Translations under genes and position numbers: made by a program
The notes under the pieces: generated by a model
What the model was told of the DNA's origin: nothing
Databases searched by the model: none
Seen by the model: only the letters and a program-made list of their open reading frames with translations
Part shown: positions 10,944 through 21,583 of the stretch, piece by piece
Numbering within the stretch: the stretch's first letter is position 1
How the letters are laid out: every line of letters begins with the position of its first letter
From: Turritopsis dohrnii
Taxonomy: Eukaryota; Cnidaria; Hydrozoa; Anthoathecata; Oceaniidae
Length of the DNA stretch: 64,000 nt
NCBI GenBank assembly: GCA_027922465.2
Contig: BQMF02000265.1
Location: 496,001-560,000, forward strand
Reading direction: 5' to 3'

Positions 10944-12494
10944 GCATCACCCTCGATCACTGGTCCGAATGAATCCTTTAATTTCTCGACCGTTCAATCG
11001 AGAGAGGTACTGTCACACTTACGAAAGCTGAAACGAAATAAAGCTGTTGGAATCGACAACCTTCCACCTGGTTTCCTGAAAGACGTTGCGATTTCTATAG
11101 TATCTCCATTGACTCACATATTCAACCTATCACTTCAGACAGGCGTAGTTCCAAATGATTTTAAAGTTGCAAAAGTCATCCCTTTATATAAATCAGGCAC
11201 TAGTGATAATTTCGACAATTATAGACCAATCAGTGTATTACCCATAATTTCAAAAATACTTGAGAAATGTGTACATACACAAGTTATGGAATATCTCGAG
11301 AAAAATAAATTACTTTCCATGCACCAGTTTGGTTTTCGAAAGCATCGGTCCACAGAACTTGCAGCTACTGTTTTTACTGATCATATTCGGAAAGGAATGG
11401 ATGCCGGCAAGTATACGGGAGCAATTTATATCGACCTCACCAAGGCTTTTGATACTATTAGTCATGCTACCATCCTTAACAAATTACCAGAGTTTGGTAT
11501 TACTGGTACTTCCTACGAATGGTTCACTAGCTACCTCTTTTGTCGACACCAAAAAGTAACGTTGAACAACGTTCTTTCCGATTCAGAACCGGTGTATTGC
11601 GGTGTACCACAAGGTTCTATTTTAGGACCTCTTCTGTTCCTGCTACATTTCAACGATTCTTCTAATTGTATTGTCCACTGTGAAATTGTCGAGTATGCTG
11701 ACGATACAGTACTTTTTATCTCGCACCAAAATATTCAGACAATTGAGCAACTTCTTAACGAAGACTTTTCGAACATATGTACATGGTTAGAGGAGAACGA
11801 GCTCATAATTAACCCCAAGCGAGGAAAAACAGAATTCATGGTTTTTGGAACAGGTAAACGACTACATCGCGTGACGGATCAACCTATGAACATTAAATAC
11901 CGCTACACTGAAATCAACTATACAACAACATACAAGTATCTTGGTTTACAACTCAGTAGTACGTTGAATCTGTCTGATCATATCACTATGTCCCTGAAGA
12001 AAGCTTCAGGTCGTGTAAGATTACTGAGAAGAATAAGATCTTTCGTTGATGCTCATTCCGCTGCTTTAATCTACAACTCGATGATTGTACCTCTACTAAC
12101 ATATTGTCCACTTGTAACTTCATGCATGAACAATACTCTTCAATTAAATATGTCGAATTTGGAATTGAGGGCACTTCGTATAATTTCAGCTGATAGATCG
12201 GTACACATTCCTAAAATATCAAATGTTCTCCGAAAACGATGCTGCACATACGTGTTCAAATGCCTTCATGATGATGTTTGTGAACATTTCACTGATTATT
12301 TCAAAGTTGTTTCCGGTAGAATCGGAACACGTAATAATGGTATATCTGTCAACCTTCCAAGAGTGAAATTGGAAGTGGCGAAAAAAGGTTTTTACTTTAT
12401 GGGTGGAAAATATTTTAATGAATTACCATGCAATATACGCAGCTCTGATACTGTGTCCATTTTCAAGAAAAGGCTTAACGAATTTTTAGTTTGA
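10944..12494 (+). CDS. LINE reverse transcriptase (C-terminal part of ORF2)
   Basis: The frame is open from 10944 (after TGA at 10941-10943) to TGA at 12494. The first internal ATG is at 11109, so no genuine start is present. Reverse-transcriptase landmarks appear in order: KVIPLYKSG and YRPISVLP, LTKAFDTISH (motif A), GVPQGSILGPLLF (motif B), YADDTVLF (motif C, with the catalytic Asp pair) and TYKYLGLQL. About 516 codons are intact with no stops, suggesting a fairly recent insertion. No RNase H domain or C-terminal zinc knuckle is obvious. The clade is uncertain; CR1/L2, I and Jockey are all possible. Confidence 0.85.
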   Translation, partial: ASPSITGPNESFNFSTVQSREVLSHLRKLKRNKAVGIDNLPPGFLKDVAISIVSPLTHIFNLSLQTGVVPNDFKVAKVIPLYKSGTSDNFDNYRPISVLPIISKILEKCVHTQVMEYLEKNKLLSMHQFGFRKHRSTELAATVFTDHIRKGMDAGKYTGAIYIDLTKAFDTISHATILNKLPEFGITGTSYEWFTSYLFCRHQKVTLNNVLSDSEPVYCGVPQGSILGPLLFLLHFNDSSNCIVHCEIVEYADDTVLFISHQNIQTIEQLLNEDFSNICTWLEENELIINPKRGKTEFMVFGTGKRLHRVTDQPMNIKYRYTEINYTTTYKYLGLQLSSTLNLSDHITMSLKKASGRVRLLRRIRSFVDAHSAALIYNSMIVPLLTYCPLVTSCMNNTLQLNMSNLELRALRIISADRSVHIPKISNVLRKRCCTYVFKCLHDDVCEHFTDYFKVVSGRIGTRNNGISVNLPRVKLEVAKKGFYFMGGKYFNELPCNIRSSDTVSIFKKRLNEFLV

Positions 12495-12715
12495 ATTTAA
12501 ATCTTTAATATTAATTTTTATTTATCTACCCGATATTAATGTGTTCATAATGTGCCTATCCACGGAGCGTTCTTTGTGTTCATACCTGTCCTTTTCCATC
12601 CATTCCTTTTCTGATGTCTCTATAGTGGTCTCCTTCTGATTTGAATAGTGTATTTTATTATACGAATTTTTATTTTAATATTTTATGCATATATAGTATT
12701 TTATACAATTATCAC

Positions 12716-12768
12716 CCTCGTTCCCAGAGCCTTTTATCATCATAAGCCGAACGGCCCTGGGAACGAGG
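12716..12768. other. Stem-loop in the LINE 3' region
   Basis: The arms are CCTCGTTCCCAGAGCC at 12716-12731 and GGCCCTGGGAACGAGG at 12753-12768, pairing at 15 of 16 positions around a 21-nt loop. A 3' stem-loop is a common recognition element for the reverse transcriptase of stringent-type LINEs. It could instead be a small palindromic MITE inserted in the tail. Confidence 0.65.
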
Positions 12769-13130
12769 TTGAAGGTATATAACTAATTTTGACCAATCGA
12801 GTTGACATATCTTTTGCATATTCCTTTCTCTGATATTTTGATGCATTTTATCAGTCATGACCTTTCCTAGTTTTATGAGTTTTGTTTGTTCTTCGTCCTA
12901 CTTCACTGGTTTTACTGCAAGAGGAATTCTGAGGCATTTCCTTTTTTCTTTTCAATTTTGCCTTTAAAAGACTTGTTCTGTATATATGTATTTTTAGAAT
13001 TTTTTACCAATTTTACTGACAATCTTACTAACATTATTTCACTTTATTTTATAAACAGGACTCTATTGACAACAGTATTTTCATTTTTTAAATGTTTATA
13101 ACTGACGGATCATCCTGTATAAAAATTCGC

Positions 13131-13158
13131 TAATAATAATAATAATAATAATAATAAT
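13131..13158 (+). repeat. TAA microsatellite tail
   Basis: About nine TAA units at the likely 3' end of the LINE. Confidence 0.7.
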
Positions 13159-13545
13159 TATAACCTTCGCATGTACTGTTTCGCTGCAAAAATGGTGGAG
13201 GCAATCAATTTGTTTTGCCTCCACTTTTTTGCGCATGCGCGTTGCGCTTCGAAAAATGTAAACACAGAAACCCGTCTATAGAAAGTGATAGATCCAAGGC
13301 AGACCAACTAAGTTTGTCTTGACTTAAATAAGCTCTAGGTTGTGTTTCAACCCTAGGCATTTTTCCCAATAGTGACCAAATCACTTTAAACAAATTTTCT
13401 CTAGGAATATGCAAATTGATCATAGAATATTGAATAATTCGCCATTGAAAGTAATTAAAACTCAAAAATAATAACAGCAAGTTTTTAAAAATCAGCGGAA
13501 GCTTTTCAGTATAACCATTCTCAGTGCTAGTAAAAATGTACCACC
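13159..13545. other. Intergenic; one arm of a short inverted pair
   Basis: GAAACCCGTCTAT at 13266-13278 is the reverse complement of the arm at 9039-9051. Otherwise nothing supported. Confidence 0.35.
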
Positions 13546-13602
13546 ATTCATTTCACAGAACCATTGAATGATGATTATATCGTTGGTGATAATATTTAAA
13601 AT
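13546..13602 (+). pseudogene. Remnant of the last exon of the chitin-binding gene
   Basis: The 27 nt at 13546-13572 are identical to 6704-6730 in the last exon of the chitin-binding gene. The shared frame gives IHFTEPLND, preceded by Lys-Cys as in the gene, and runs on to a stop after the divergence point. The rest of the exon is absent. It looks like a scrap of a second gene copy, later separated by insertions. Confidence 0.5.
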
Positions 13603-13665
13603 GAATTAGTGATAATTTAGCAGAACGGTTTTGAGTCTGGTACTCGAACATCGCTTCAGTTACGG

Positions 13666-14383
13666 CATGGAGGTATAAAACAGAAGGAGAACGAACTCAA
13701 AATCTGCTATTGTACTATCCGTGATGCGCTGCATTGTTTAAGTCCTCAGTGTGTAATAACATATAATTGCTATCATCTTGCATAATTTTTATAATTTTGG
13801 CGTTCTTGCGTGAAAATTTCGTTCATATCAATTCTCCAATGTGATTAAAGATCGTTAGGGTAAAGTTCTTAGCATGCATAATCTGTAGGAATTGGGAGAA
13901 TTATGCAAAAACGTCACAAATATGCAACGAAAACATTGCAACTTCAGGTCTATATATCTCGTGATCCCCTCAAGCAGTTTCGCCGAGCTTCAGTTTTTGA
14001 AGAGAGAATAATCCTAAGTTTTTGCACGTACCGCGGCACTATCGAGGCACATTTAAGTCAGAAAATATGTAGATTGGAACTTATACATGAATTACGCGAT
14101 ATCTTCAACTCTGTATAAAAACATAGATTTTCATTTGTTTCTCAAGGAAGCTTTAGGTTTAATAATCTGCTTGTCACTATGCAGCAAGTTGATCCGTTGT
14201 TATAATGGATGATATTTGGTTTTTAAATTGTCGTTAATTTTTAAAAAAAGTATTCGTTTCACCGACAACCAGCCGAAAGCGCATCACGGATGACATCAAA
14301 GTGATACCGCAATGAATAGAATAGTCATTATCTGAATAATAGAAAAATAAGAGTTCGTTCTCCTTCTGTTTTATACCTCCATG
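13666..14383. mobile_element. 718-bp non-autonomous DNA transposon, perfect 33-bp inverted ends, 7-bp target duplication
   Basis: The left end 13666-13698 begins CATGGAGGTATAAAACAGAA and is the exact reverse complement of 14351-14383. Both sides are flanked by GTTACGG (13659-13665 and 14384-14390). A second, subterminal inverted pair is perfect over 14 bp: ATCCGTGATGCGCT at 13717-13730 against 14278-14291. The inside has no credible coding sequence. The 7-bp duplication is unusual and does not settle the superfamily; P-like and Dada-like elements are candidates. Confidence 0.9.
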
Positions 14384-14477
14384 GTTACGGACTTGTATAG
14401 TTACTTTTTTCTAAGTTATTTTGAAATGCATATTATGAGTTCATGTTTTTTTGTTGCGAAAGAGCAGTTCTTGTATT

Positions 14478-14587
14478 CAGAGGCGTAGTTAGGGTCAGTC
14501 AAAAAAACCTGGAGGAGTTCAACTTTATGATATTTCTTTTCAGTCTTAAGTGGCGATTAGGTTACTTGCACGCTTTCCTTTTCTACC
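14478..14587 (+). mobile_element. Truncated hAT-like MITE
   Basis: Begins CAGAGGCGTAGTTAGGGTCA and matches, in inverted orientation, the complete MITE at 26455-26609 over about 110 bp, including a block at TCTTAAGTGGCGATTAGGTT. It stops abruptly after TCTACC, so the second end is missing. Confidence 0.75.
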
Positions 14588-14610
14588 ATAAATGACTTAA
14601 CCCAGCCGGC

Positions 14611-14925
14611 AAAAAGACGTTTTAAAGACGTCTTAAAGACGTCTTGGAAGACGTCTTAAATCCGTCTTAAACTGGTCGGATTTGTCCGTTTAGAAAAGGT
14701 CTTTTCAAGACGTTTTTAATGCGTCTACCAAGACGTCTTTAAGACGTTTTTAAAACGCATTTTTAGACGTTTAAAACTTCTTTAAGACGTTTAGAAAACG
14801 TCTTTTCAAGACGTCTTTAAGACGTTGTAAAAAGACGTTTTTTAAACGGACAAATCCGACCAGTTTAACACGGATTTAAGATTTAAGACGTCTTTTAAAG
14901 ACGTCTTAAATCCGTTTAATCTATA
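14611..14925. repeat. AAGACGTCTT-rich nested palindrome
   Basis: Dense AGACGT(C/T) motifs surround a perfect 25-bp inverted pair at 14668-14692 and 14843-14867 (starting TAAACTGGTCGGATTTGTCC). A looser outer pair, AAGACGTCTTAAATCCGT, lies on both sides. The whole can fold into one large hairpin and is probably a MITE. Confidence 0.7.
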
Positions 14926-15469
14926 TGGAAAAAACGTTTTAAAGATCACTTTAAGAGGTTTCTTCAAAGACGGTTGTTGTATATTTTCGGAATAGATGAA
15001 AACAGCTAAGTTTAAGCCATGATTTCTTTCGGAACAATTACAATTTCTAATTTTTATAGACAATAAATAAATATATGAACAATTTAATAAACAACAAACA
15101 AATAAATAGATAATAATTTCTATTTCACTTATTTATATATACACATATTCAGGAACATTACTCATTAAATCGAGGGTAAAAACAAAAAGCTGTTGGAATT
15201 AAACACCTCTTGCGCAATGGGATCTACCATTATCATTTACCAACTTGACCCTTTATTTGGATCCGGTCTCTGGAGATTGAAAATTGAAAGTGCAAATATT
15301 ACTCTAAGTCAATTCAAACTATTTGAGTGATGAAGAACTACATTACTTTTAATCGTAATTTCCCACAAAAGAGAGTATCAAACTTATGATAACTGGGTGG
15401 AAACGGTTGACAAAACTACATCGCAACCCTAATCCTAACAATGTGTATGATACTAATATTAATATATTA
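14926..15469. other. Intergenic, no feature seen
   Basis: AT-rich sequence between the GACGTC palindrome and the stop of the DUF4806-type gene. An EnSpm-type terminal repeat might be expected here, but I could not find a convincing one. Confidence 0.4.
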
Positions 15470-17562
15470 TCAAGAGCTTGGCACGCCTTTCTTCAAAGTG
15501 GCAGGAGCATTTTTTAGTTTTATGGAAATAATTTTTCGAATTTCTTTTTCTTCTGCTTTGTATTTCTTTACAACACAATCTAAAACGAAGATAAACATTA
15601 CCTAGTTTTGATGATTTAAAATAATGGCATAACTGAAAAGTCTAACAGGGCACAAGCTACTTACCAACAACAACTCTGTACAACCTCTTTTCCTCGAAAG
15701 GGGTTTTGTTTCCATGCCCTTTCATATTGAGGAGAGCGAGTAATTCAGATGAAAATAACCTAACGTAAAAGGATGAATTATGGATTATTCAAAGTATTAA
15801 CTGAAGTCTGACTATTGAGAAGTATTATAGAAATCCCCCTACAAGCACTCTGGTCCGTTATCAAACGTAGGGTCATTAAAGTATGATAATAAATTACCGT
15901 TTCATAATTAAATTTACTGCGTCACGGAAGTCCGAACCACCTACTTGCATCAGCTGTGAGATCTACAGGAAAGGAAAAAAATATTATAAACTAGCAAGAA
16001 TATAAAACTTATTCAATGGTTGAATACTCACCAGAATTTCTCTTTCAGTAGGATTTCCCAACCTTTCTTCGAATTGGTTAAAGTCGTCCAAATTTTCTAT
16101 TTTTTCCAACTGGCTTAACGCATTCGGTTTGGCGTGGACATTGTTGAATTCCCTAAACTGTTGATCCAACTGCAACAACAGACGGCACATTTTGGTCTGG
16201 CGGTCAACAATCCTTTCTAACGTATCTAAAAAAGAAACAGGCGAATACATTTGAATTACATTAGAATGGTTGTAGGTCTATACCTAAACAATAGAGGATG
16301 TCCATACTTTCGATTGCACTGAGCCTTCTTCCCACAGATTTGTCGTCATCTGCATTTACTCTTTGATTATCACTAGAACGTTAAATGTACACTTATAAAA
16401 GGCTTACTGAAACATCACCTTATGTTTGTGTAATTTTCCCGCTTTTAACTTAACTAATGCATATAGAAAGATGTACTTACATGGCTAAAAAACTGTTCGG
16501 GATCTCTAGCAAATCGCTTTGGTCCGAAATGGACTTATTGATGGAACTAAAACAGTTTGGAATAAAATTTGGTAAAATAAGATTACAAATTATATAAAAT
16601 CGTACAGCAATTACAGTGTATTTATATACAAAAACAATCATAACGTACTTATTTTTGTGATGACTGCCACCTGGGACATTGTGATGACTGCCACCTGGGA
16701 CATTGTGATGACTGCCACCTGGGACATTGTGGCATTCAATGTTGGTGAAGGAGCTATTAATAAAAATTACAATTATCCAAAAAATAATAAAACATTCATT
16801 TAATAAAGAAAGTTTTTGTATAAATCTACCTGTTTTGAAGTTCACTTGGAATTTCATTACATTCCAAGTAGGATTTATTTAAGGAGCTAAAAAAGATAAT
16901 AATAAATAATTCAATTAGTTTTAAACACAAGTTTTAGTTTTATTTCACATATGTCACAAAAAGTGAGAACACTAGCGTTCGAGAAATAAAAGGGGAAGTA
17001 TGACTTACTTCTTCTCCACTATTGATTTTATTCTCTTTCTAGGTAACTCCGGTGAGCTATCTGGTGAAAGGGAAAAATCAGGAGGAGGTGGCTTATTAAC
17101 AGGCAACGTCTTTTTCTTCCCTACATTTTGAGGAGATACATAAAAAATTAACTTTCAACAATAAAACAACACTTCCAATGACAGAATTTCACTTAAACCT
17201 TTAAATGATGATTTCTCATCAGATGAAATGTCGCTCTGAATGTTATTGCACAAGTCTTCGTCACCTACATAAATTGAAATCATGTGACAAAAACTGTGAC
17301 AACATAGTAGTTACAGAAAAGAAATGTTAAAAAGGAGAAACCAAGGTTTTAAACTCACCAGTAAATAATACTTGTGAAATAGGATAAGCTCCCCATTTTT
17401 CAGTTGGAACAGCTCTGCTTTGATATAACTTTGAATTATTTATTTCGTTTGGCCAATATAATTTCTGACCAATAACCCAATTCGACGGGACTGTCGACAT
17501 GGTTTTTTTCCCATTATCAACATACTCGATGCACATATGGCTCATCTTGGATCCAGTCAGCT
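15470..17562 (-). CDS. DUF4806-type protein, 11 exons, likely companion of the EnSpm-like transposase
   Basis: Minus-strand exons, 5' to 3': up to 17562-17359, 17264-17199, 17120-17009, 16886-16830, 16753-16649, 16546-16481, 16372-16284, 16225-16032, 15962-15898, 15759-15665 and 15579-15470. All introns are GT-AG and every phase matches. The N-terminal exon has VPSNWVIGQKLYWPNEI and PTEKWGAYPISQVLFTGE, the usual head of DUF4806 proteins. The last exons read LISQLMQVGGSDFRDAVNLI and LFSSELLALLNMKGHGNKTP, the DUF4806 domain. In between is a proline-rich basic segment (PRKRIKS) and an exon with three 24-bp repeats coding NVPGGSHH. The first ATG may be at 17545; an acceptor CAG just upstream suggests a further 5' exon. 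Function is unknown; such genes often lie beside EnSpm-like transposases. Confidence 0.75.
16655..16729 (-). repeat. Three 24-bp coding repeats
   Basis: GTGATGACTGCCACCTGGGA plus CATT occurs three times in exact tandem inside exon 5 of the DUF4806-type gene, coding for repeats of NVPGGSHH. The identity of the copies points to a recent expansion. Confidence 0.8.
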
Positions 17563-17922
17563 CTGTAAAAATTATTTTCAACATGAAGAGCACACACAAA
17601 CACCAATATTTTAAGCATTGTCAAAAATATATACAACAGCGAGTAAAATTATAAAAATAAAATTATAAAAAAATATGATAAAAGTATCTATTTATCATAT
17701 ATACCTAAAGAAGACTTGAGACACAACGGTTTAACGTTTAATTGTAAAAACCTCACATGAAAATAGTAATTATATTTTTGAGAACAAATTCAAAGAAGCA
17801 CTCAAATCTCACAGAACTACCAAACCCATGAACTATTTTTCACAACATTTTCTTCCTAAAGATATTGTTTAGATGGATATAAGTTAAAATATAAATATTT
17901 CTAAACCTCTAAATAGAGTTCT

Positions 17923-19899
17923 TTAAAACTTTGTGGATACTATGTCATGATGCAATGGAAAAAAAGCTAAACCTTGTTTCCATAGTAAAACGACTACCTT
18001 TTTGAAAAATTCATGTCTATTTAATATGGTATGTGACTTAGGTATAGCTCCAACGTTTTGGATGAAAAAGATGCCGATAGATCTTGAATCCAAAGGATCA
18101 TTATAGAGAGGGCTTGTGTATTTGAGTTTCATCACATCACAGATACATGTGTTGTTTGGTAAAACTTCTTTGATGAAACAAAACTTGGTTTTACTTCCCA
18201 ACAAAAAACAGGAATCTTTTGTCACTGATGATATTTTAAAACACTTTTTTGGTACTTTCTTCAATCCACTGAGATCTGCTTCAACTTGCCTTTTCATGAT
18301 TTGACTAACAGGATTCTTGGCATTCTTCACTTGCTTCTTAAAAACTTTCATGTAATTTTCGAATTTGAATGCCGATAAACTGTCCAAAGAACAACCAAAA
18401 TTCATGACATCATCTGGAAGGTGAATCAGACTGTGTACGTTGTATACAGGAAATGAGGAACCATAGATCACAGATGAAGTGGTAGTAAACCATATTAACA
18501 ATTGACGTGCATATTCAACATATTTGGATCTGAAGTCTTTATCATTATGAAGCAAAATGGAAACAGCAACATGCAAGGAAAGAAAGTGGTTATATGTACT
18601 ATCTGGAATAATGCCTTTGAGGACCAAGGGGCAGGTATAAAGGAGAAAAGATCGGAACTCAGTGGCTTTCCAGTGAGACAGTTCAGAAAGTGACCTTGGC
18701 TGCCTGTTAAATTCACTTGGCAAAGAACCATTCAGTGCACACAAACGATTGGATATCTGATTAGTCTGTATTTGTGATATACGACAGGTATTAGGACCCT
18801 TCAACAAAAATGTTAACATGCGCTTTACAACTCCCAGAAGGACCAGGTGCATATAATCAAGTACAAATTCTGTGACACAGTTAACATTAATGTCTAGCAG
18901 TGGTGATCGACATCCTTTTTGATGTAATGGATAAGCCATTTGACGGAATTCAGTGTCATTTCGCAACGGTGCCTTGTGATTCAAGAACACAATACGATTG
19001 TTATGGTACTCACCAGCCACTTGGCATCGTTCACAAGAGTGATAACCAGTATTTCCAGTGATACATTTTAAAAAAGAACGAGCTGGTGCATCACAAACAA
19101 AATAACTAATTTTAAAATTGTAATAAACATTATCAATATTCAAACCATTGTACTTTAAATTTTTAGCTTCAGCCACAAAATCAGACAAATAATCTTCAAT
19201 AGAGTTAGGTTTAGCAGATCCATGAAACAATCCAATGACAAACACATTATCGTTATTGGTTAAACAACCCAGAATTGGCCATAATTGACTTTTTGAAGAT
19301 TTGGATAACGGAAGACCATCAATGTTAACACATATCTCTAAAGTTCCATTGCAAGAAGACAGATCTGTTGAGGTTATAATTCTATTCAGACATTTTTCAA
19401 TGCCACAGAAGTAATATAACCCCCCACATTTCTCAACCCAGAGAATACTTCTTGGAGATTGTAGCAAAGTTCTCGAATCTTTTGGCAATGCCATACCACT
19501 TTTCCTCAAAAGAAGAAGGAGATCATTAATGCAAGCTCTTGAGCAGTTGTGGTGTACAGCCCAAGAAGCTAATTGTTCAGTGATATTAGCTTCTTGATTA
19601 AGATCATGATCTTCATCAGAAACATTAAGAGATGGTGACAAGGATTCTGGTGAACAGTATGAAAGATTGTCGTCGTCGTCATCATTTGAGTTTGCCTCAA
19701 TTGTATTTTCCAAATTTTCAAAAGCGATTGCTGATGCTGGTACCAGATTTTGTTGTGTTGAAACTACCGGAGATGTTCTTTCACTGTTGTTATTTTCACC
19801 AAATAAGATATTGTTCACATACTGATTTAGTTTTCTTCGTTTGTGTCGTTCTTGCGATTCATTCATCTCAAAACTAAGATATTTATATAATTTTATCAT
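17923..19899 (-). CDS. EnSpm/CACTA-like (Tnp2-related) transposase
   Basis: A single uninterrupted frame of 658 residues. A start at the second Met (19866, MNESQERHKRRKLNQ) is also possible. The N-terminal 120 residues are acidic and low complexity, with a basic patch. The core follows the Tnp2-like order: DGLPLSKSSKSQLWPIL near residues 193-209, YFVCDAPARSFLKC near 266-280, a paired-Cys motif C-x2-C (CERC) then GEYHNN, and LDYMHLVLLGVVKR near 348-361. The protein would bind and cut transposon ends; catalytic acidic residues cannot be assigned by eye. It is intact and shares orientation with the DUF4806-type gene about 360 bp downstream, which suggests one autonomous element. No CACTA-type ends were located. 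Confidence 0.75.
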   Translation of the reverse strand: MIKLYKYLSFEMNESQERHKRRKLNQYVNNILFGENNNSERTSPVVSTQQNLVPASAIAFENLENTIEANSNDDDDDNLSYCSPESLSPSLNVSDEDHDLNQEANITEQLASWAVHHNCSRACINDLLLLLRKSGMALPKDSRTLLQSPRSILWVEKCGGLYYFCGIEKCLNRIITSTDLSSCNGTLEICVNIDGLPLSKSSKSQLWPILGCLTNNDNVFVIGLFHGSAKPNSIEDYLSDFVAEAKNLKYNGLNIDNVYYNFKISYFVCDAPARSFLKCITGNTGYHSCERCQVAGEYHNNRIVFLNHKAPLRNDTEFRQMAYPLHQKGCRSPLLDINVNCVTEFVLDYMHLVLLGVVKRMLTFLLKGPNTCRISQIQTNQISNRLCALNGSLPSEFNRQPRSLSELSHWKATEFRSFLLYTCPLVLKGIIPDSTYNHFLSLHVAVSILLHNDKDFRSKYVEYARQLLIWFTTTSSVIYGSSFPVYNVHSLIHLPDDVMNFGCSLDSLSAFKFENYMKVFKKQVKNAKNPVSQIMKRQVEADLSGLKKVPKKCFKISSVTKDSCFLLGSKTKFCFIKEVLPNNTCICDVMKLKYTSPLYNDPLDSRSIGIFFIQNVGAIPKSHTILNRHEFFKKVVVLLWKQGLAFFPLHHDIVSTKF

Positions 19900-21086
19900 T
19901 ATTGATATTATTATTGTTTTAAAATAATTTCAGCAGGTCATAATATATATTATACACACTTAACAAAGACACATAAATTTTGAAATATTGTGAATGAAAT
20001 ATAATTGTGTTTTTCTGTTACTAACTATTTATGCACAATACATTTACTGACTTATTGAATGTTACTTGCCATTCTCCTACCCATCCTGTTTTCAAATTTT
20101 AACATACTGACTGATCTAATCTATCAAATCATATATATATATATATGTAGATGAGTTTCTGATGTTAATACCAGTTAAAGATCTGTTTAAACTAAAAATT
20201 TAATAAACTTCACAAAAATAGATTTCGAGTGTTAATGAGTATTATTTTTAATAATTTTTTTTGTCTTAAAAACACCTCCTGAGAACCGGTTTAACCGACA
20301 GTGTGCAGAGACCATCTAATTGCCAACCAAGATGCGTGCACATATTGGTAGGAAATTGACTTGATCTATAAAGCATTTATGTTGAAACTCACAGCAATTA
20401 TCGAGCAAAAAACACTAATGTTTATAAACATCACGTCACTCAGAAACTCATCTTTACTTAACTTAGTTTAAAACCCTTCTTTTACTATTTCCACTCTGAC
20501 TTCTTATTACAAATACGTCGAACTGTATATAGTCAAACTGTATATACTTTATATTTTATTTTAATTATTTTATTTTATGCAGGACAGACAAACATTCTAA
20601 TAACTGAAGTTTTTATCCTCATAACGATAACAACAACAACAACAACTTACAATAAAATAAAGTATTACAACACACAACTGAAAATGATGTGGAGCTATTT
20701 TATGTATATATACATCTAGCTATTTGATATATATCTACTCTATCAGAAGACCATCATTAAAAAGTCATCCACCACCAGCCAGAGCAGAGTCCAGAGATAG
20801 CTACACACAACTAATTCATCCATTGGTAAAAACTCAGTCGTTGCTATATAAAGTTTAGCAACAAACTTTTACTTGGAAACTAATATAAATCTTTAAAAAT
20901 CATGAATGAATCTTCAACGCAGTCTCTCTCTTCAGCACTCACGCAAAACATAAAAATAAACAACTAATGATCTCGAGTAAGAAAAAACATAGAAATGATG
21001 TAAAATACATACCGATTTCTCAGCGAAGATTTACTTTCACAACTAAGACTCCACTCTTTCAGAAATCTTTTGTACAACACTAACGC
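19900..21086. other. Intergenic; likely 5' region of the EnSpm-like element
   Basis: AT-rich with a short AT microsatellite near 20128-20145. I could not identify the transposon end or any gene. Confidence 0.4.

Positions 21087-21115
<29 letters not shown>
21087..21115 (+). repeat. Homopolymer of 29 G
   Basis: An uninterrupted run of 29 guanines after TAACGC. It could form G-quadruplexes. Its true length is uncertain because such runs are hard to sequence and assemble. Confidence 0.9.
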
Positions 21116-21117
<2 letters not shown>

Positions 21118-21583
21118 ATACAATAATTTTAAAAGATTTTCTTGAAAAATCCTTGCGAATGAAATTCATAATATTGCCATTTCTTGCAAATCAACAATAA
21201 ATGTATTCTTTGAATAATATTTTAACAATAGATTGTTTGCTTTCATGTTTAAAATTACAAAATGTAACTATATTTCTACCCCCCTGATTCTTTCCCGCTT
21301 TAGTAGATATAAAGTGACAGTTCTACATCACCTCTGACGTCACAACCTCACGAACCAATCAGCGTTGAGAATAAGAACCAATTAAATCTAATTATTGACT
21401 TTAGGACACCCGTGGTGGAGTAAAGTATTTAAAATACCCGTGGTTTCTCCTCCTACTACTACTACTACTACTCCTCCAAGTTATGAACGTTTTCGTGCAG
21501 CGTTTACATGACATCGTTGCCGAATTCGCAAATTTGGTCAAATTAGGACTTCCAGTTGACCAATTTTCATGAAAATTTGCACA

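Larger units (their letters stand above)
10944..13158 (+). mobile_element. 5'-truncated non-LTR retrotransposon (LINE)
   Basis: The element consists of the reverse-transcriptase frame (10944-12494), a 3' untranslated region of about 640 bp with a strong stem-loop at 12716-12768, and a terminal TAA microsatellite at 13131-13158. The endonuclease domain expected upstream is missing, as is usual after incomplete reverse transcription. A simple-repeat 3' tail instead of poly(A) is known in I- and CR1/L2-type elements. Confidence 0.75.
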
